DNA from: Candidatus Thiothrix putei
Lineage (GTDB): Bacteria; Pseudomonadota; Gammaproteobacteria; Thiotrichales; Thiotrichaceae
Direction of reading: 5' to 3'
NCBI GenBank assembly: GCA_029972225.1
Contig: CP124756.1
Location: 3,702,001 to 3,766,000, forward strand
Length of the DNA stretch: 64,000 nt
The notes under the pieces were generated by a model. That model did not search any database, was not told the DNA's origin, and saw only the letters and a list, made by a program, of their open reading frames with translations. A program made the translations under genes and the position numbers. Of the stretch, positions 7,948-14,698 are shown piece by piece; within the stretch, counting starts at the first letter, position 1; each line of letters starts with the position of its first letter.

Positions 7948-8100
7948 GGCATCGAACAAGGTCGTAAAGAAGGCGAATTCAAAAAAGCTCAAGAAGTCGC
8001 ACGCAGTTTGCTACAACTGGGCGTAATCCCGGAGGCTGATATTGCTCGTATTGCAGGCTCATCACTGGAAGAAGTCCAGAGACTGCGGGTTCAACACTAA
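7948..8100 (+). pseudogene. C-terminal fragment of an Rpn/PD-(D/E)XK nuclease-type protein
   Basis: In the frame ending at TAA 8098-8100, 50 codons read GIEQGRKEGEFKKAQEVARS, then LLQLGVIPEADIARIAGSS and an EEVQRL end. This Glu/Lys-rich helix followed by a short two-helix unit is the usual tail of the Rpn (recombination-promoting nuclease/putative transposase) family. No catalytic domain is present. It is joined directly to the truncated XRE gene, so a deletion has fused two loci. Confidence 0.65.
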
Positions 8101-8112
8101 TACTGAACAATC

Positions 8113-8185
8113 AGAAAGTAGGTCATACCAATAGGTGACTGCTTGCTCTGAAATGAAAAAGCCGGACGTGTTCCGGCTTTTTCAT
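8113..8185 (+). repeat. Intergenic repeat with terminator, copy 4
   Basis: It aligns with copy 2 along its length (AGTAGGTCATACCAATAGGTG against the equivalent stretch, then GCTTGCTCTGA) and ends in the same 11-bp stem (8156-8166 with 8172-8182) and T-run. It lies between the nuclease tail and the end of the leftward gene at 8192, so the hairpin can serve both strands. Confidence 0.75.
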
Positions 8186-8191
8186 TGAGCG

Positions 8192-8641
8192 TTAACGGCA
8201 AGCTTGGCGTAGGTTCGCCGCTTCCCTGAACAATCTGACGGATGTTTGCCGGTCGTTGCGTTTTGATGCAAGTACCGCTTGGCTTTCAATTTTCGCCGCA
8301 CGATTCGCTGCATTTTGGCAGCTATTGGCAGGGGCTGCGGGAGCAGGTGCAGCCATTGGACGTGGTGCAATCCGCATTTGTGGAGCGGGAGCAGGTGGTG
8401 CGGCAATACGCTGCGGCGTAGTGGTCGGGTGATTACGCAATGCCAACTGTGCTTGTTGGCGCTGCTGTACTACCCGTCGATTTGGCGGTGGAATGGGCGG
8501 CGGGCGTGTCACAATCTTGCTGACCGAATTGGCAGTATTGCCGTAGCAATAAAACGATGAAGTGCATTCAGCAGCCATCGCGGGGGTGGTAACGCTAATG
8601 CCCAGTAAGAGGGATAGCAGCAGCGCAAGCTTGGTTTTCAT
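8192..8641 (-). CDS. Secreted Pro/Ala-rich protein of unknown function
   Basis: 149 residues. The first 23 are a Sec signal peptide ending in AMA. The mature part has a short Cys pair (CTSSFYC), then a Pro/Arg/Gln-rich middle (PPPIPPPNRR and alternating Ala-Pro) and a helical C-terminus with Cys near both ends. No known domain is recognised. The start is supported by an AGGA ribosome binding site six bases upstream. It may be a periplasmic or cell-wall-spanning linker-type protein; I cannot assign a role. Confidence 0.7.
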   Translation of the reverse strand: MKTKLALLLSLLLGISVTTPAMAAECTSSFYCYGNTANSVSKIVTRPPPIPPPNRRVVQQRQQAQLALRNHPTTTPQRIAAPPAPAPQMRIAPRPMAAPAPAAPANSCQNAANRAAKIESQAVLASKRNDRQTSVRLFREAANLRQACR

Positions 8642-8714
8642 ATCAGTTCCTGCAATAAGGGGCTGATACGAGTCTAGTCAAGATTACGAATTTCTGCTGC
8701 TATCTGATTGATAT

Positions 8715-9209
8715 TTATACTGCGGCGAGGGCGGCGGCGTAGTTTGGTTCTTGCGCGATTTCTGGCACTTGTTCGGTGTAAGTGACCATGCCGTCTTTAA
8801 TGACCACGATAGCGCGGGAGAGCAAGCCAGCTAACACGCCAGTGGTAATGGTTACGCCGTAAGCGTTGCCAAAATCCTTGTTGCGGAAGTCGGAGAGGGA
8901 CACCACATTGTCCAAGCCTTCCGCGCCACAGAAACGGCTATGCGCAAACGGCAGGTCAGCCGATACGCACAAGACCGCGACATCGGTTTTGCCACTGGCG
9001 AGTTCGTTGAACTTGCGGGTGGATGCGGCACAAACGCCCGTGTCAACGCTGGGGTAGATATTGAGGATCACGGTTTTGCTTGCAAAGTCTTGCAGGGTAA
9101 CGTCAGACAGGTCAGTTTTGGTCAGGGTAAACGCAGGGGCTGCGCTGCCTACGGCGGGCAGTTCGCCGCAGGTTTCCAGCGGATTGCCTTGTAAGGTGAT
9201 AGTTGCCAT
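8715..9209 (-). CDS. tpx: Thiol peroxidase Tpx
   Basis: 164 residues, the normal length of this periplasmic-type 2-Cys peroxiredoxin that reduces hydroperoxides with thioredoxin. The peroxidatic Cys60 lies in [11 protein letters not shown] and the resolving Cys94 in HSRFCGAEG, matching the E. coli pattern of 61 and 95. No signal peptide is visible. AAGGAG lies seven bases before the ATG. It starts 37 bases after the stop of metY on the same strand, so the two are probably co-transcribed, linking sulfur assimilation to peroxide defence. Confidence 0.95.
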   Translation of the reverse strand: MATITLQGNPLETCGELPAVGSAAPAFTLTKTDLSDVTLQDFASKTVILNIYPSVDTGVCAASTRKFNELASGKTDVAVLCVSADLPFAHSRFCGAEGLDNVVSLSDFRNKDFGNAYGVTITTGVLAGLLSRAIVVIKDGMVTYTEQVPEIAQEPNYAAALAAV

Positions 9210-9246
9210 TGGAAAATCTCCTTGAGTGATTGATTAAGGTTTGTCG

Positions 9247-10518
9247 TTATACGCTTGCAAAGGCTTGTTCGAGGTCGGCGATAATGTCGTCAATGTGTTC
9301 AATGCCAACGCTCAAACGGATGGTTTCAGGTCTGACACCTGCTCGCAATTGTTCCGCTTCGGTCAATTGGCGGTGCGTGGTGGAGGCGGGGTGGCAAGCC
9401 AGTGATTTTGCATCGCCGATATTCACCAGCCGTTTGATCATCTGTAACTGGTCGTAAAATTTCACCCCGGCATCAAATCCGCCTTTGATCCCAAACGTCA
9501 TCAGTGACGCGGGCTTGCCGTCGAAATATTTCAACGCCAGTGCATGATACGGGTCATCGGGCAGGGCGGCAAAATTCACCCACTCGACCTTGGCATGATT
9601 TTTCAGGTAATTGGCGACGGCAATGGCATTATCGCAGTGGCGTTCCATGCGCAATGCCAGCGTTTCCAAGCCTTGCAGAATCAGGAAGGCGTTGAAGGGC
9701 GAGAGTGCCGAGCCGGTATTGCGCAGCGGTACGGTACGGGCGCGACCGATGTAGGCGGCAGGCCCCAAGGCTTCGGTATACACCACGCCGTGGTAAGAGG
9801 GTTCGGGGCTGTTAATGGCGGCGTAGCGTTCTTTGTTTTCAGCCCAGGGGAATTTGCCGGAATCGACAATAATGCCGCCGAGTGAATTGCCGTGACCGCC
9901 GATGTATTTGGTGAGGGCGTGAACCACGATGTCCGCGCCGTAATCAATTGGCGTACACAAAATCGGGGTTGCCACGGTGTTATCGACGATGACGGCGACG
10001 CCGTGTTTGTGCGCGGCGCTGGCAATCGCTTCGAGGTCGACGATATTGCCCGCTGGGTTGCCGATGGTTTCGCAGAACACGGCTTTGGTTTTGGCATCAA
10101 TCAGCTTTTCGATGGCTTCGGGGCTGTCGTTTTCGGCAAAGCGGACTTCAATGCCTTGCTTGGGGAGCATGTGTGCAAATAGCGTGTACGTGCCGCCGTA
10201 CAATTGCGGGGTGGCGACAATATTATCACCCACTTCGGCGATATTGAGAATGGCGTAATTGATGGCTGCCATGCCGGAACTGACGACTAAGCCCGCAATG
10301 CCGCCTTCGAGTGCGGCGACCCGCTTTTCCAACACGTCATTGGTGGGGTTCATCAGGCGGGTGTAAATATTGCCGGGTACGGCCAGATTGAATAAATCCG
10401 CGCCGTGTTGGGCATCGTCAAACTCGTAAGCCACGGTTTGGTAAATCGGCACAGCGACCGACTTGGTGGTCGGGTCGGTGGTATAGCCAGCGTGGATGGA
10501 TAATGTTTCTTTTTTCAT
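9247..10518 (-). CDS. metY: O-acetylhomoserine sulfhydrylase (aminocarboxypropyltransferase)
   Basis: 423 residues from the ATG at 10518, preceded by a strong AGGAGG; the longer upstream frame lacks such support. A PLP-dependent Cys/Met metabolism enzyme that makes homocysteine from O-acetylhomoserine and sulfide in direct sulfhydrylation. Family marks: the N-terminal substrate-loop tyrosine in GNIYTRLMNPT, SSGMAA near 80-85 for phosphate binding, and the Schiff-base Lys204 in HALTKYIGGHG. The long insertion around 230-260 is typical of the MetY rather than the MetB/MetC branch. Divergent from mutM across 70 bases. Confidence 0.92.
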   Translation of the reverse strand: MKKETLSIHAGYTTDPTTKSVAVPIYQTVAYEFDDAQHGADLFNLAVPGNIYTRLMNPTNDVLEKRVAALEGGIAGLVVSSGMAAINYAILNIAEVGDNIVATPQLYGGTYTLFAHMLPKQGIEVRFAENDSPEAIEKLIDAKTKAVFCETIGNPAGNIVDLEAIASAAHKHGVAVIVDNTVATPILCTPIDYGADIVVHALTKYIGGHGNSLGGIIVDSGKFPWAENKERYAAINSPEPSYHGVVYTEALGPAAYIGRARTVPLRNTGSALSPFNAFLILQGLETLALRMERHCDNAIAVANYLKNHAKVEWVNFAALPDDPYHALALKYFDGKPASLMTFGIKGGFDAGVKFYDQLQMIKRLVNIGDAKSLACHPASTTHRQLTEAEQLRAGVRPETIRLSVGIEHIDDIIADLEQAFASV

Positions 10519-10588
10519 GGGAGTCCTCCTTAGTAGAGGCTGAAGGTATACCATACGCCCCTAATGTTGACCATAGAAAGGATGTGCG

Positions 10589-11401
10589 ATGCCTGAATTG
10601 CCCGAAGTCGAAACCACCCGCCGTGGCATTGAACCTTGGTTAAAGGGGAATACGGTGAAGAACGTGTGTATCCGCCAGCCTAAATTACGCTGGCCTGTTC
10701 CGGATGCGGTTAGCGCATTGGCAGGGCAGGTGGTGCATGAGCTGACACGGCGGGGCAAATACATTTTGCTGCATACGGATGCGGGCGTGGGGCTGATTCA
10801 TTTGGGAATGTCCGGCAGTTTGCGGATTGTGGAGGCGGATTTAGCGCCGCGTAAGCATGACCATTTTGATTTGGTATTAGACAGTGGCAAGGCGGTGCGT
10901 TACCACGATCCGCGCCGTTTCGGGGCGTTTTTATGGGTGGAGGATGACCCGCTGCAACACGCTTTATTGCGTGAATTGGGGCCGGAGCCGTTGGACGAGG
11001 GTTTCGATGGGGATTATTTGTTTGAACGTTCGCGTAACCGCAGTGTGAGCGTGAAAGCATTCATTATGAATGCGCACATTGTCGTTGGCGTAGGCAATAT
11101 CTACGCCAACGAAGCGCTGTTTCTAGCGGGAATAGACCCACGGCTGGCGGCGGGGCGCGTATCCCGCGAACGTTACGGTAAACTTGCGCAAACTATCCGC
11201 CAGATTCTGACCTATGCCATTGAATGCGGGGGAACAACCCTGCGCGATTTTGTACGTGAAGACGGGTCGCCGGGGTATTTTAAGCTGGAGTTGAAGGTTT
11301 ACGACCGGGTTAAGTTGCCGTGTGTCGTGTGCCAGAACCCCATTGCCCAAATCACCCAAGGGCAACGTTCCACTTGGTTCTGCCCCATCTGCCAGCAATA
11401 A
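10589..11401 (+). CDS. mutM: Formamidopyrimidine-DNA glycosylase MutM/Fpg
   Basis: 270 residues. It begins MPELPEVETTRRGIEPWLKG, carrying the catalytic Pro2 and Glu3 exposed after Met removal. It ends with the zinc finger CVVC...CPIC that holds DNA. Between lie the helix-two-turn-helix with VGVGNIYANEALF. It removes 8-oxoguanine and other oxidised purines and cleaves the abasic site. An AAGGA ribosome binding site precedes the ATG. The promoter shares the 70-base gap with divergent metY. Confidence 0.97.
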   Translation: MPELPEVETTRRGIEPWLKGNTVKNVCIRQPKLRWPVPDAVSALAGQVVHELTRRGKYILLHTDAGVGLIHLGMSGSLRIVEADLAPRKHDHFDLVLDSGKAVRYHDPRRFGAFLWVEDDPLQHALLRELGPEPLDEGFDGDYLFERSRNRSVSVKAFIMNAHIVVGVGNIYANEALFLAGIDPRLAAGRVSRERYGKLAQTIRQILTYAIECGGTTLRDFVREDGSPGYFKLELKVYDRVKLPCVVCQNPIAQITQGQRSTWFCPICQQ

Positions 11402-11403
11402 AT

Positions 11404-11432
11404 CACTTCGACCACTGAGCGAAGTCGAAGTG
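11404..11432 (+). repeat. REP-like palindromic element
   Basis: The arms CACTTCGAC (11404-11412) and GTCGAAGTG (11424-11432) flank CACTGAGCGAA, the hallmark of a widespread extragenic palindrome family. It sits directly after mutM and could act as its terminator. A half-copy (GCTGAGCGTAGCCGCAGCAT) follows near 11450. A relative of this element lies inside the coding sequence at 38655. Confidence 0.65.
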
Positions 11433-11491
11433 TCGCCACCCTCTTGGTTGCTGAGCGTAGCCGCAGCATCGCCTTGCGGCTTGCCGCTGAG

Positions 11492-11686
11492 TCAAGTATG
11501 GCGCGAACCCCTGATCGACATATCGGCTTCTTCCAGCACGCCATTCGCCATCAGTTCGCGAATTAACTGCCTGCGGATGCCTTTGTTGACGCCAATATCC
11601 ATGCCAATGCGGTAGAAAAGGAAGGAGGGAATCCCGATAATGACCAACCCGATCATAAAATACATGATAACTTCTGTATCCAACAT
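11492..11686 (-). CDS. Small single-pass membrane protein
   Basis: 64 residues: a hydrophobic helix at about 8-27 (IMYFMIGLVIIGIPSFLFY), then a basic cytoplasmic part and an acidic end. AAGGGG lies seven bases before the ATG at 11686, supporting translation. No family recognised. Its length and single helix fit a small membrane-associated regulator, but nothing in the sequence shows a function. Confidence 0.55.
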   Translation of the reverse strand: MLDTEVIMYFMIGLVIIGIPSFLFYRIGMDIGVNKGIRRQLIRELMANGVLEEADMSIRGSRHT

Positions 11687-11776
11687 AAAAGCCCCTTGCT
11701 TAATGTGCCGTTGTGCGATTGATTCGATTGTTTTTTAAGCGAAATAAACAGCGTCGCTCTTAGATAAGAATATTAT

Positions 11777-12745
11777 ATGACTAAGCTGAACAGGAAATTT
11801 ACCGTAGCGCCGATGCTGGACTGGACTGACCGCCATTGCCGTTATTTTCACCGCTTATTGACCAAAAAATCCGTGCTGTATACCGAAATGGTGACAACAG
11901 GCGCACTCTTGCATGGCGACCCTGAGCGTCATTTACGCTTCAATCAAGAAGAGCACCCGGTCGCCTTGCAATTGGGTGGCAGTGAGCCGCAGGAAATGGC
12001 GGAATGTGCGCGTCTGGCGGCAAGTTATGGTTACGATGAAGTAAACATCAACGTCGGCTGCCCCAGCGAGCGGGTGCAAAAAGGCGCGTTTGGCGCTTGC
12101 CTGATGGCGGAACCGGATTTGATTGCGGAATGTGTCAGCGCCATGCAAGCCGCCGTGAATATTCCGGTGACGGTCAAAAACCGGATTGGCATTGATGATC
12201 AGGATGATTACGCAGGGTTGCACCACTTTGTTAGCACGGTGTCGCAAGCCGGTTGCCAGACGTTTATTATTCATGCGCGTAAGGCGTGGCTGAAGGGGCT
12301 GAGCCCTAAGGAAAACCGCGAGATTCCGCCGTTGCGTTACGACTTGGTGTATGAACTCAAGCAAGCGTTTCCGCATCTGGAGATTATTATCAACGGCGGC
12401 ATTACCACGCTGGAACAATGCCAGCAGCATTTGCAGCACGTCGATGGGGTAATGGTGGGGCGCGAGGCTTATCATAATCCGTGGTTGTTGGCGCAGGTGG
12501 ATTCAGCGCTTTACGGGGTAGATGATCCGTTTCAGGATCGCAAAGCGGTGTTGGCAGCGTTTTTGGATTACGTGCAGGTGCAACAAGCAGCGGGTGTGGC
12601 ATTGAACCACATGAGCCGCCACATTCTCGGTTTGTTCCAAGGAATGCAGGGAGCGCGGGCGTTTCGGCGGCTGATTAGCGAAAATGCGCATAAGCAAAAC
12701 GCGGGTGTTGAATTATTACGTGATGCGGCTGAAAAAATTGCTTGA
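11777..12745 (+). CDS. dusA: tRNA-dihydrouridine(20/20a) synthase DusA
   Basis: 322 residues. An FMN-dependent TIM-barrel enzyme reducing uridine 20/20a in the tRNA D-loop. Visible marks: N-terminal [15 protein letters not shown], the FMN-site [10 protein letters not shown], the catalytic cysteine in [20 protein letters not shown], the [20 protein letters not shown] loop specific to DusA, and INGGI near residue 205. The stop overlaps the -35 of the tRNA-Asn promoter. No clear Shine-Dalgarno precedes the ATG. Confidence 0.95.
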   Translation: MTKLNRKFTVAPMLDWTDRHCRYFHRLLTKKSVLYTEMVTTGALLHGDPERHLRFNQEEHPVALQLGGSEPQEMAECARLAASYGYDEVNINVGCPSERVQKGAFGACLMAEPDLIAECVSAMQAAVNIPVTVKNRIGIDDQDDYAGLHHFVSTVSQAGCQTFIIHARKAWLKGLSPKENREIPPLRYDLVYELKQAFPHLEIIINGGITTLEQCQQHLQHVDGVMVGREAYHNPWLLAQVDSALYGVDDPFQDRKAVLAAFLDYVQVQQAAGVALNHMSRHILGLFQGMQGARAFRRLISENAHKQNAGVELLRDAAEKIA

Positions 12746-12770
12746 CCGAAGTGCATTCGCCTTATAGTAT
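12742..12770 (+). promoter_or_regulatory. Promoter of tRNA-Asn
   Basis: TTGACC at 12742-12747 overlaps the dusA stop. TAGTAT at 12765-12770 follows after a 17-base spacer (TATAGT at 12763-12768 is an alternative with 15). A G+C-rich stretch ACGCGCC follows, the discriminator expected for a stringently controlled stable-RNA promoter. The tRNA begins 21 bases after the -10. Confidence 0.65.
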
Positions 12771-12791
12771 ACGCGCCTCAACACCGACAGT

Positions 12792-12867
12792 TCCTCGATA
12801 GCTCAGTCGGTAGAGCAACGGACTGTTAATCCGTGGGTCACTGGTTCGAGTCCAGTTCGAGGAGCCA
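12792..12867 (+). tRNA. tRNA-Asn (anticodon GTT)
   Basis: 76 bases including an encoded CCA. The acceptor stem TCCTCGA pairs with TCGAGGA. The D-loop has AGCTCAGTCGGTAGAGC, the anticodon loop reads CTGTTAA with GTT, and the T-arm has GGTTCGAGTCC. It closely follows the E. coli tRNA-Asn layout. Its own promoter and terminator are visible on either side. Confidence 0.97.
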
Positions 12868-12875
12868 ACAAATTT

Positions 12876-12910
12876 AAAAGGGTTGCAACTTGACAGTTGC
12901 AGCCCTTTTT
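12876..12910 (+). terminator. Terminator of tRNA-Asn
   Basis: AAAAGGGTTGCAACT pairs with AGTTGCAGCCCTTTT (one wobble) around a short loop, followed by a T-run ending at 12910. It lies nine bases after the tRNA CCA. Confidence 0.85.
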
Positions 12911-12945
12911 CACATGTGCCCTTGTAACGCCAGAATGTCAATGAC

Positions 12946-13989
12946 GTGAACAACGCAATACCACACACTGATAGCTCACCTTTTACTGTCACCACGCTGA
13001 CGGATACCGACGTGCTTGCCGCTGGGCAAGGTCAACAGGTGCTGGCGGCTATTGGTTTCGCGCCCAAAGCCGTGATATTGGATACACAACGTCCAGTGTT
13101 CACTGTCGGTTTGCCTTTGCTGACAGCAACGAGTTACACAGAATTGTGGCTAAGCCCTACTCCGGTGCATTACGGTAAACATGCCAGTATTACCTACAGC
13201 GAAAACGGCACGGTGTTATTCGGGCATTTGTTGCTGGAAGAAGCCGATTTCCCCGATTTTCGGATTGCCAGCCAAACCGCTTACCAGCACGTTTTTGCCT
13301 TATTGCAGCAGGCGGGCTATCCCTGTTTATTGCGTATGTGGAATTATTTTCCCGCAATTGTGACACCTCAAGGCGAATTCAACCGTTACCAAACCTTTTG
13401 CTTAGGCAGGCAGGATGCGTTAAATGAATGGGGTAATTTTGATTATGCACCACCTGCTGCCACGGCGATTGGCACGCAACAAGCCGGTTTGCAAGTGTAT
13501 TTCATCGCAGGTAAAAGTGCCGGGATGCAACTGGAAAACCCCCGCCAGACCAGTGCTTTCCTTTATCCGCGCCAATATGGCCCGGTCAGCCCGGCGTTTT
13601 CACGGGCGACCGTCAAAGACTGGGGGCAGGGCAAGCATATCTACATTTCCGGCACGACCAGCATTGTGGGGCATGAAACCTTGCATATCGGCAAGCCCTT
13701 GCTGCAATTGGAAGAAACCTTACGCAACCTCGAAGCCTTGCTGAGTCACGGCGATGCCACCTTGGGAATGCCAGCGCGGCAGGTGCGCGACCTCACGCAA
13801 TTGAAAGTGTATTTGCACGATGCGACGTGTTTGCCTGAGATTCAGGAGCGTTTGACGGCGTATTTGGCTGCGGCTACGCTCAGCCAACCTACGGTGTTGT
13901 ATTTGCAAGGCGATGTGTGCCGTTCTGATTTGATGGTGGAAGTAGAAGGTATTTACACCTCTTCTTCGGGCAATTCCGGCAACGTATAA
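12946..13989 (+). CDS. Chorismatase / FkbO-Hyg5-XanB2-like protein
   Basis: 347 residues from a GTG start; the nearby ATG at 12941 is in another frame. The fold resembles chorismatases (FkbO, Hyg5, XanB2), often labelled pteridine-dependent deoxygenase-like. In this family chorismate is hydrolysed to dihydroxycyclohexadienoate or 3-/4-hydroxybenzoate. Recognised stretches: GKHASITYSENGTVLFGHL near 75-95, LLRMWNYFPAI near 125, and FIAGKSAGMQLENPRQTSAF near 190-210. No aryl-polyene or polyketide genes lie nearby, so a role in supplying hydroxybenzoate (for a pigment, or ubiquinone if ubiC is absent) is inference. It overlaps the convergent PII-like gene by 37 bases. Confidence 0.75.
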   Translation: MNNAIPHTDSSPFTVTTLTDTDVLAAGQGQQVLAAIGFAPKAVILDTQRPVFTVGLPLLTATSYTELWLSPTPVHYGKHASITYSENGTVLFGHLLLEEADFPDFRIASQTAYQHVFALLQQAGYPCLLRMWNYFPAIVTPQGEFNRYQTFCLGRQDALNEWGNFDYAPPAATAIGTQQAGLQVYFIAGKSAGMQLENPRQTSAFLYPRQYGPVSPAFSRATVKDWGQGKHIYISGTTSIVGHETLHIGKPLLQLEETLRNLEALLSHGDATLGMPARQVRDLTQLKVYLHDATCLPEIQERLTAYLAAATLSQPTVLYLQGDVCRSDLMVEVEGIYTSSSGNSGNV

Positions 13990-14324
13990 GGGGTGGCGGC
14001 GAGTAGGCTGTGCATGTACATCAAGCCACCGTGCGGGCGATTGATCTCGGCTAGTTCGTAGATGTATTCAAACACCTCGTCCGCTTGTTCGGTGGGGATG
14101 GCGACCGTCAGCACTTCTTTTTCCGAGGTTTCGCCAATGCCGCGATAGCGTAGCGGGGTTAAACGCCCATTGCCGCGTGCGTAATGAATGTCCACTGCGG
14201 TCAGCCCGCGTTCTTTGGTTAAGGCTTTGGCTACCTTCATAGCGCGACCTTTGGGCAAGATACAGGTGATGACTTTTTGCGAAATGAGGGTAGGGGTGAC
14301 GCTTAACATGTTGGGCGGACTCAT
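13953..14324 (-). CDS. PII-like signalling protein, second copy
   Basis: About 123 residues from the ATG at 14324, which overlaps the stop of the preceding PII-like gene as ATGA. The ferredoxin-like core is visible: VITCILPKGRAMKVAKAL, then GLTAVDIHYARGNG where a T-loop would begin, then KEVLTVAIPTEQADEVFEYI. PII-like proteins are trimers that sense nucleotides and control membrane transporters or enzymes. The T-loop is short and lacks the classical uridylylated Tyr51 context, so it is not GlnB/GlnK proper. The third gene of a unit with the DUF1538 membrane protein. Confidence 0.8.
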   Translation of the reverse strand: MSPPNMLSVTPTLISQKVITCILPKGRAMKVAKALTKERGLTAVDIHYARGNGRLTPLRYRGIGETSEKEVLTVAIPTEQADEVFEYIYELAEINRPHGGLMYMHSLLAATPYTLPELPEEEV

Positions 14325-14698
14325 GAGCCTTGACGTGGATAATCGGTGAGGCGTTCGACGATTTCGGGGGGAATGAAGGTGGCGGCTTTTTCCAGCGGCG
14401 TGACCCACATAAAGCCCATGCCGGGAGTATCCATTTTGCCTGCTAAATACATTTTCTCAAACACGCGGTCGAGCTGGTCGGTGGACACCACAATATTGAT
14501 GACTTCTTTTTCCGCTTCGATGGCTAAGCCCATAATGCCGAGGCGTTCGCGTACCCCGCGCCCGCGTGCGTAGTGGATGCTTGCCCCTTGTGCGCCCGCT
14601 TCTTGGGCGGCTTTGACGATTTCATCCGCCAGACCGCGCTGCACAATCGCAGTGATCAGGGCGACATCGGTCAAGACAACAATTTCACGTTTGCTCAT
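14321..14698 (-). CDS. PII-like signalling protein, first copy
   Basis: 125 residues. The core reads EIVVLTDVALITAIVQRGLADEI, AQGASIHYARGRGVRERLGI, then KEVINIVVSTDQLDRVFEKM. It shares the HYARG(R/N)G stretch with its neighbour, so the two are paralogues that could form heterotrimers. It overlaps the DUF1538 gene by four bases upstream and its paralogue by four downstream, implying obligate co-translation. By analogy with AmtB-GlnK it probably gates the DUF1538 protein. The ligand is unknown. Confidence 0.85.
   Translation of the reverse strand: MSKREIVVLTDVALITAIVQRGLADEIVKAAQEAGAQGASIHYARGRGVRERLGIMGLAIEAEKEVINIVVSTDQLDRVFEKMYLAGKMDTPGMGFMWVTPLEKAATFIPPEIVERLTDYPRQGS

Noticed and set aside
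7760..8026. An intact XRE regulator of 88 residues
   Set aside because: The family sequence stops in the HTH at about 7920. The Lys-rich remainder is an off-frame reading of an Rpn-type nuclease tail.
6128..8185. attC sites of a chromosomal integron between TA cassettes
   Set aside because: The repeats lack paired GTTRRRY/RYYYAAC core sites and the imperfect long palindrome of attC, there is no integrase, and the conserved hairpin is a terminator.
5010..8185. A CRISPR array
   Set aside because: The repeat copies are far apart with whole genes between them, are not of constant length, and no cas genes are present.
9544..10258. Long rightward frames opposite metY
   Set aside because: They are antisense shadows of a strongly conserved enzyme gene, with no ribosome binding site or recognisable protein.
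12792..13989. A genomic island integrated at tRNA-Asn
   Set aside because: The tRNA has its own terminator, no integrase follows, and I see no duplicated tRNA 3' end in the window.
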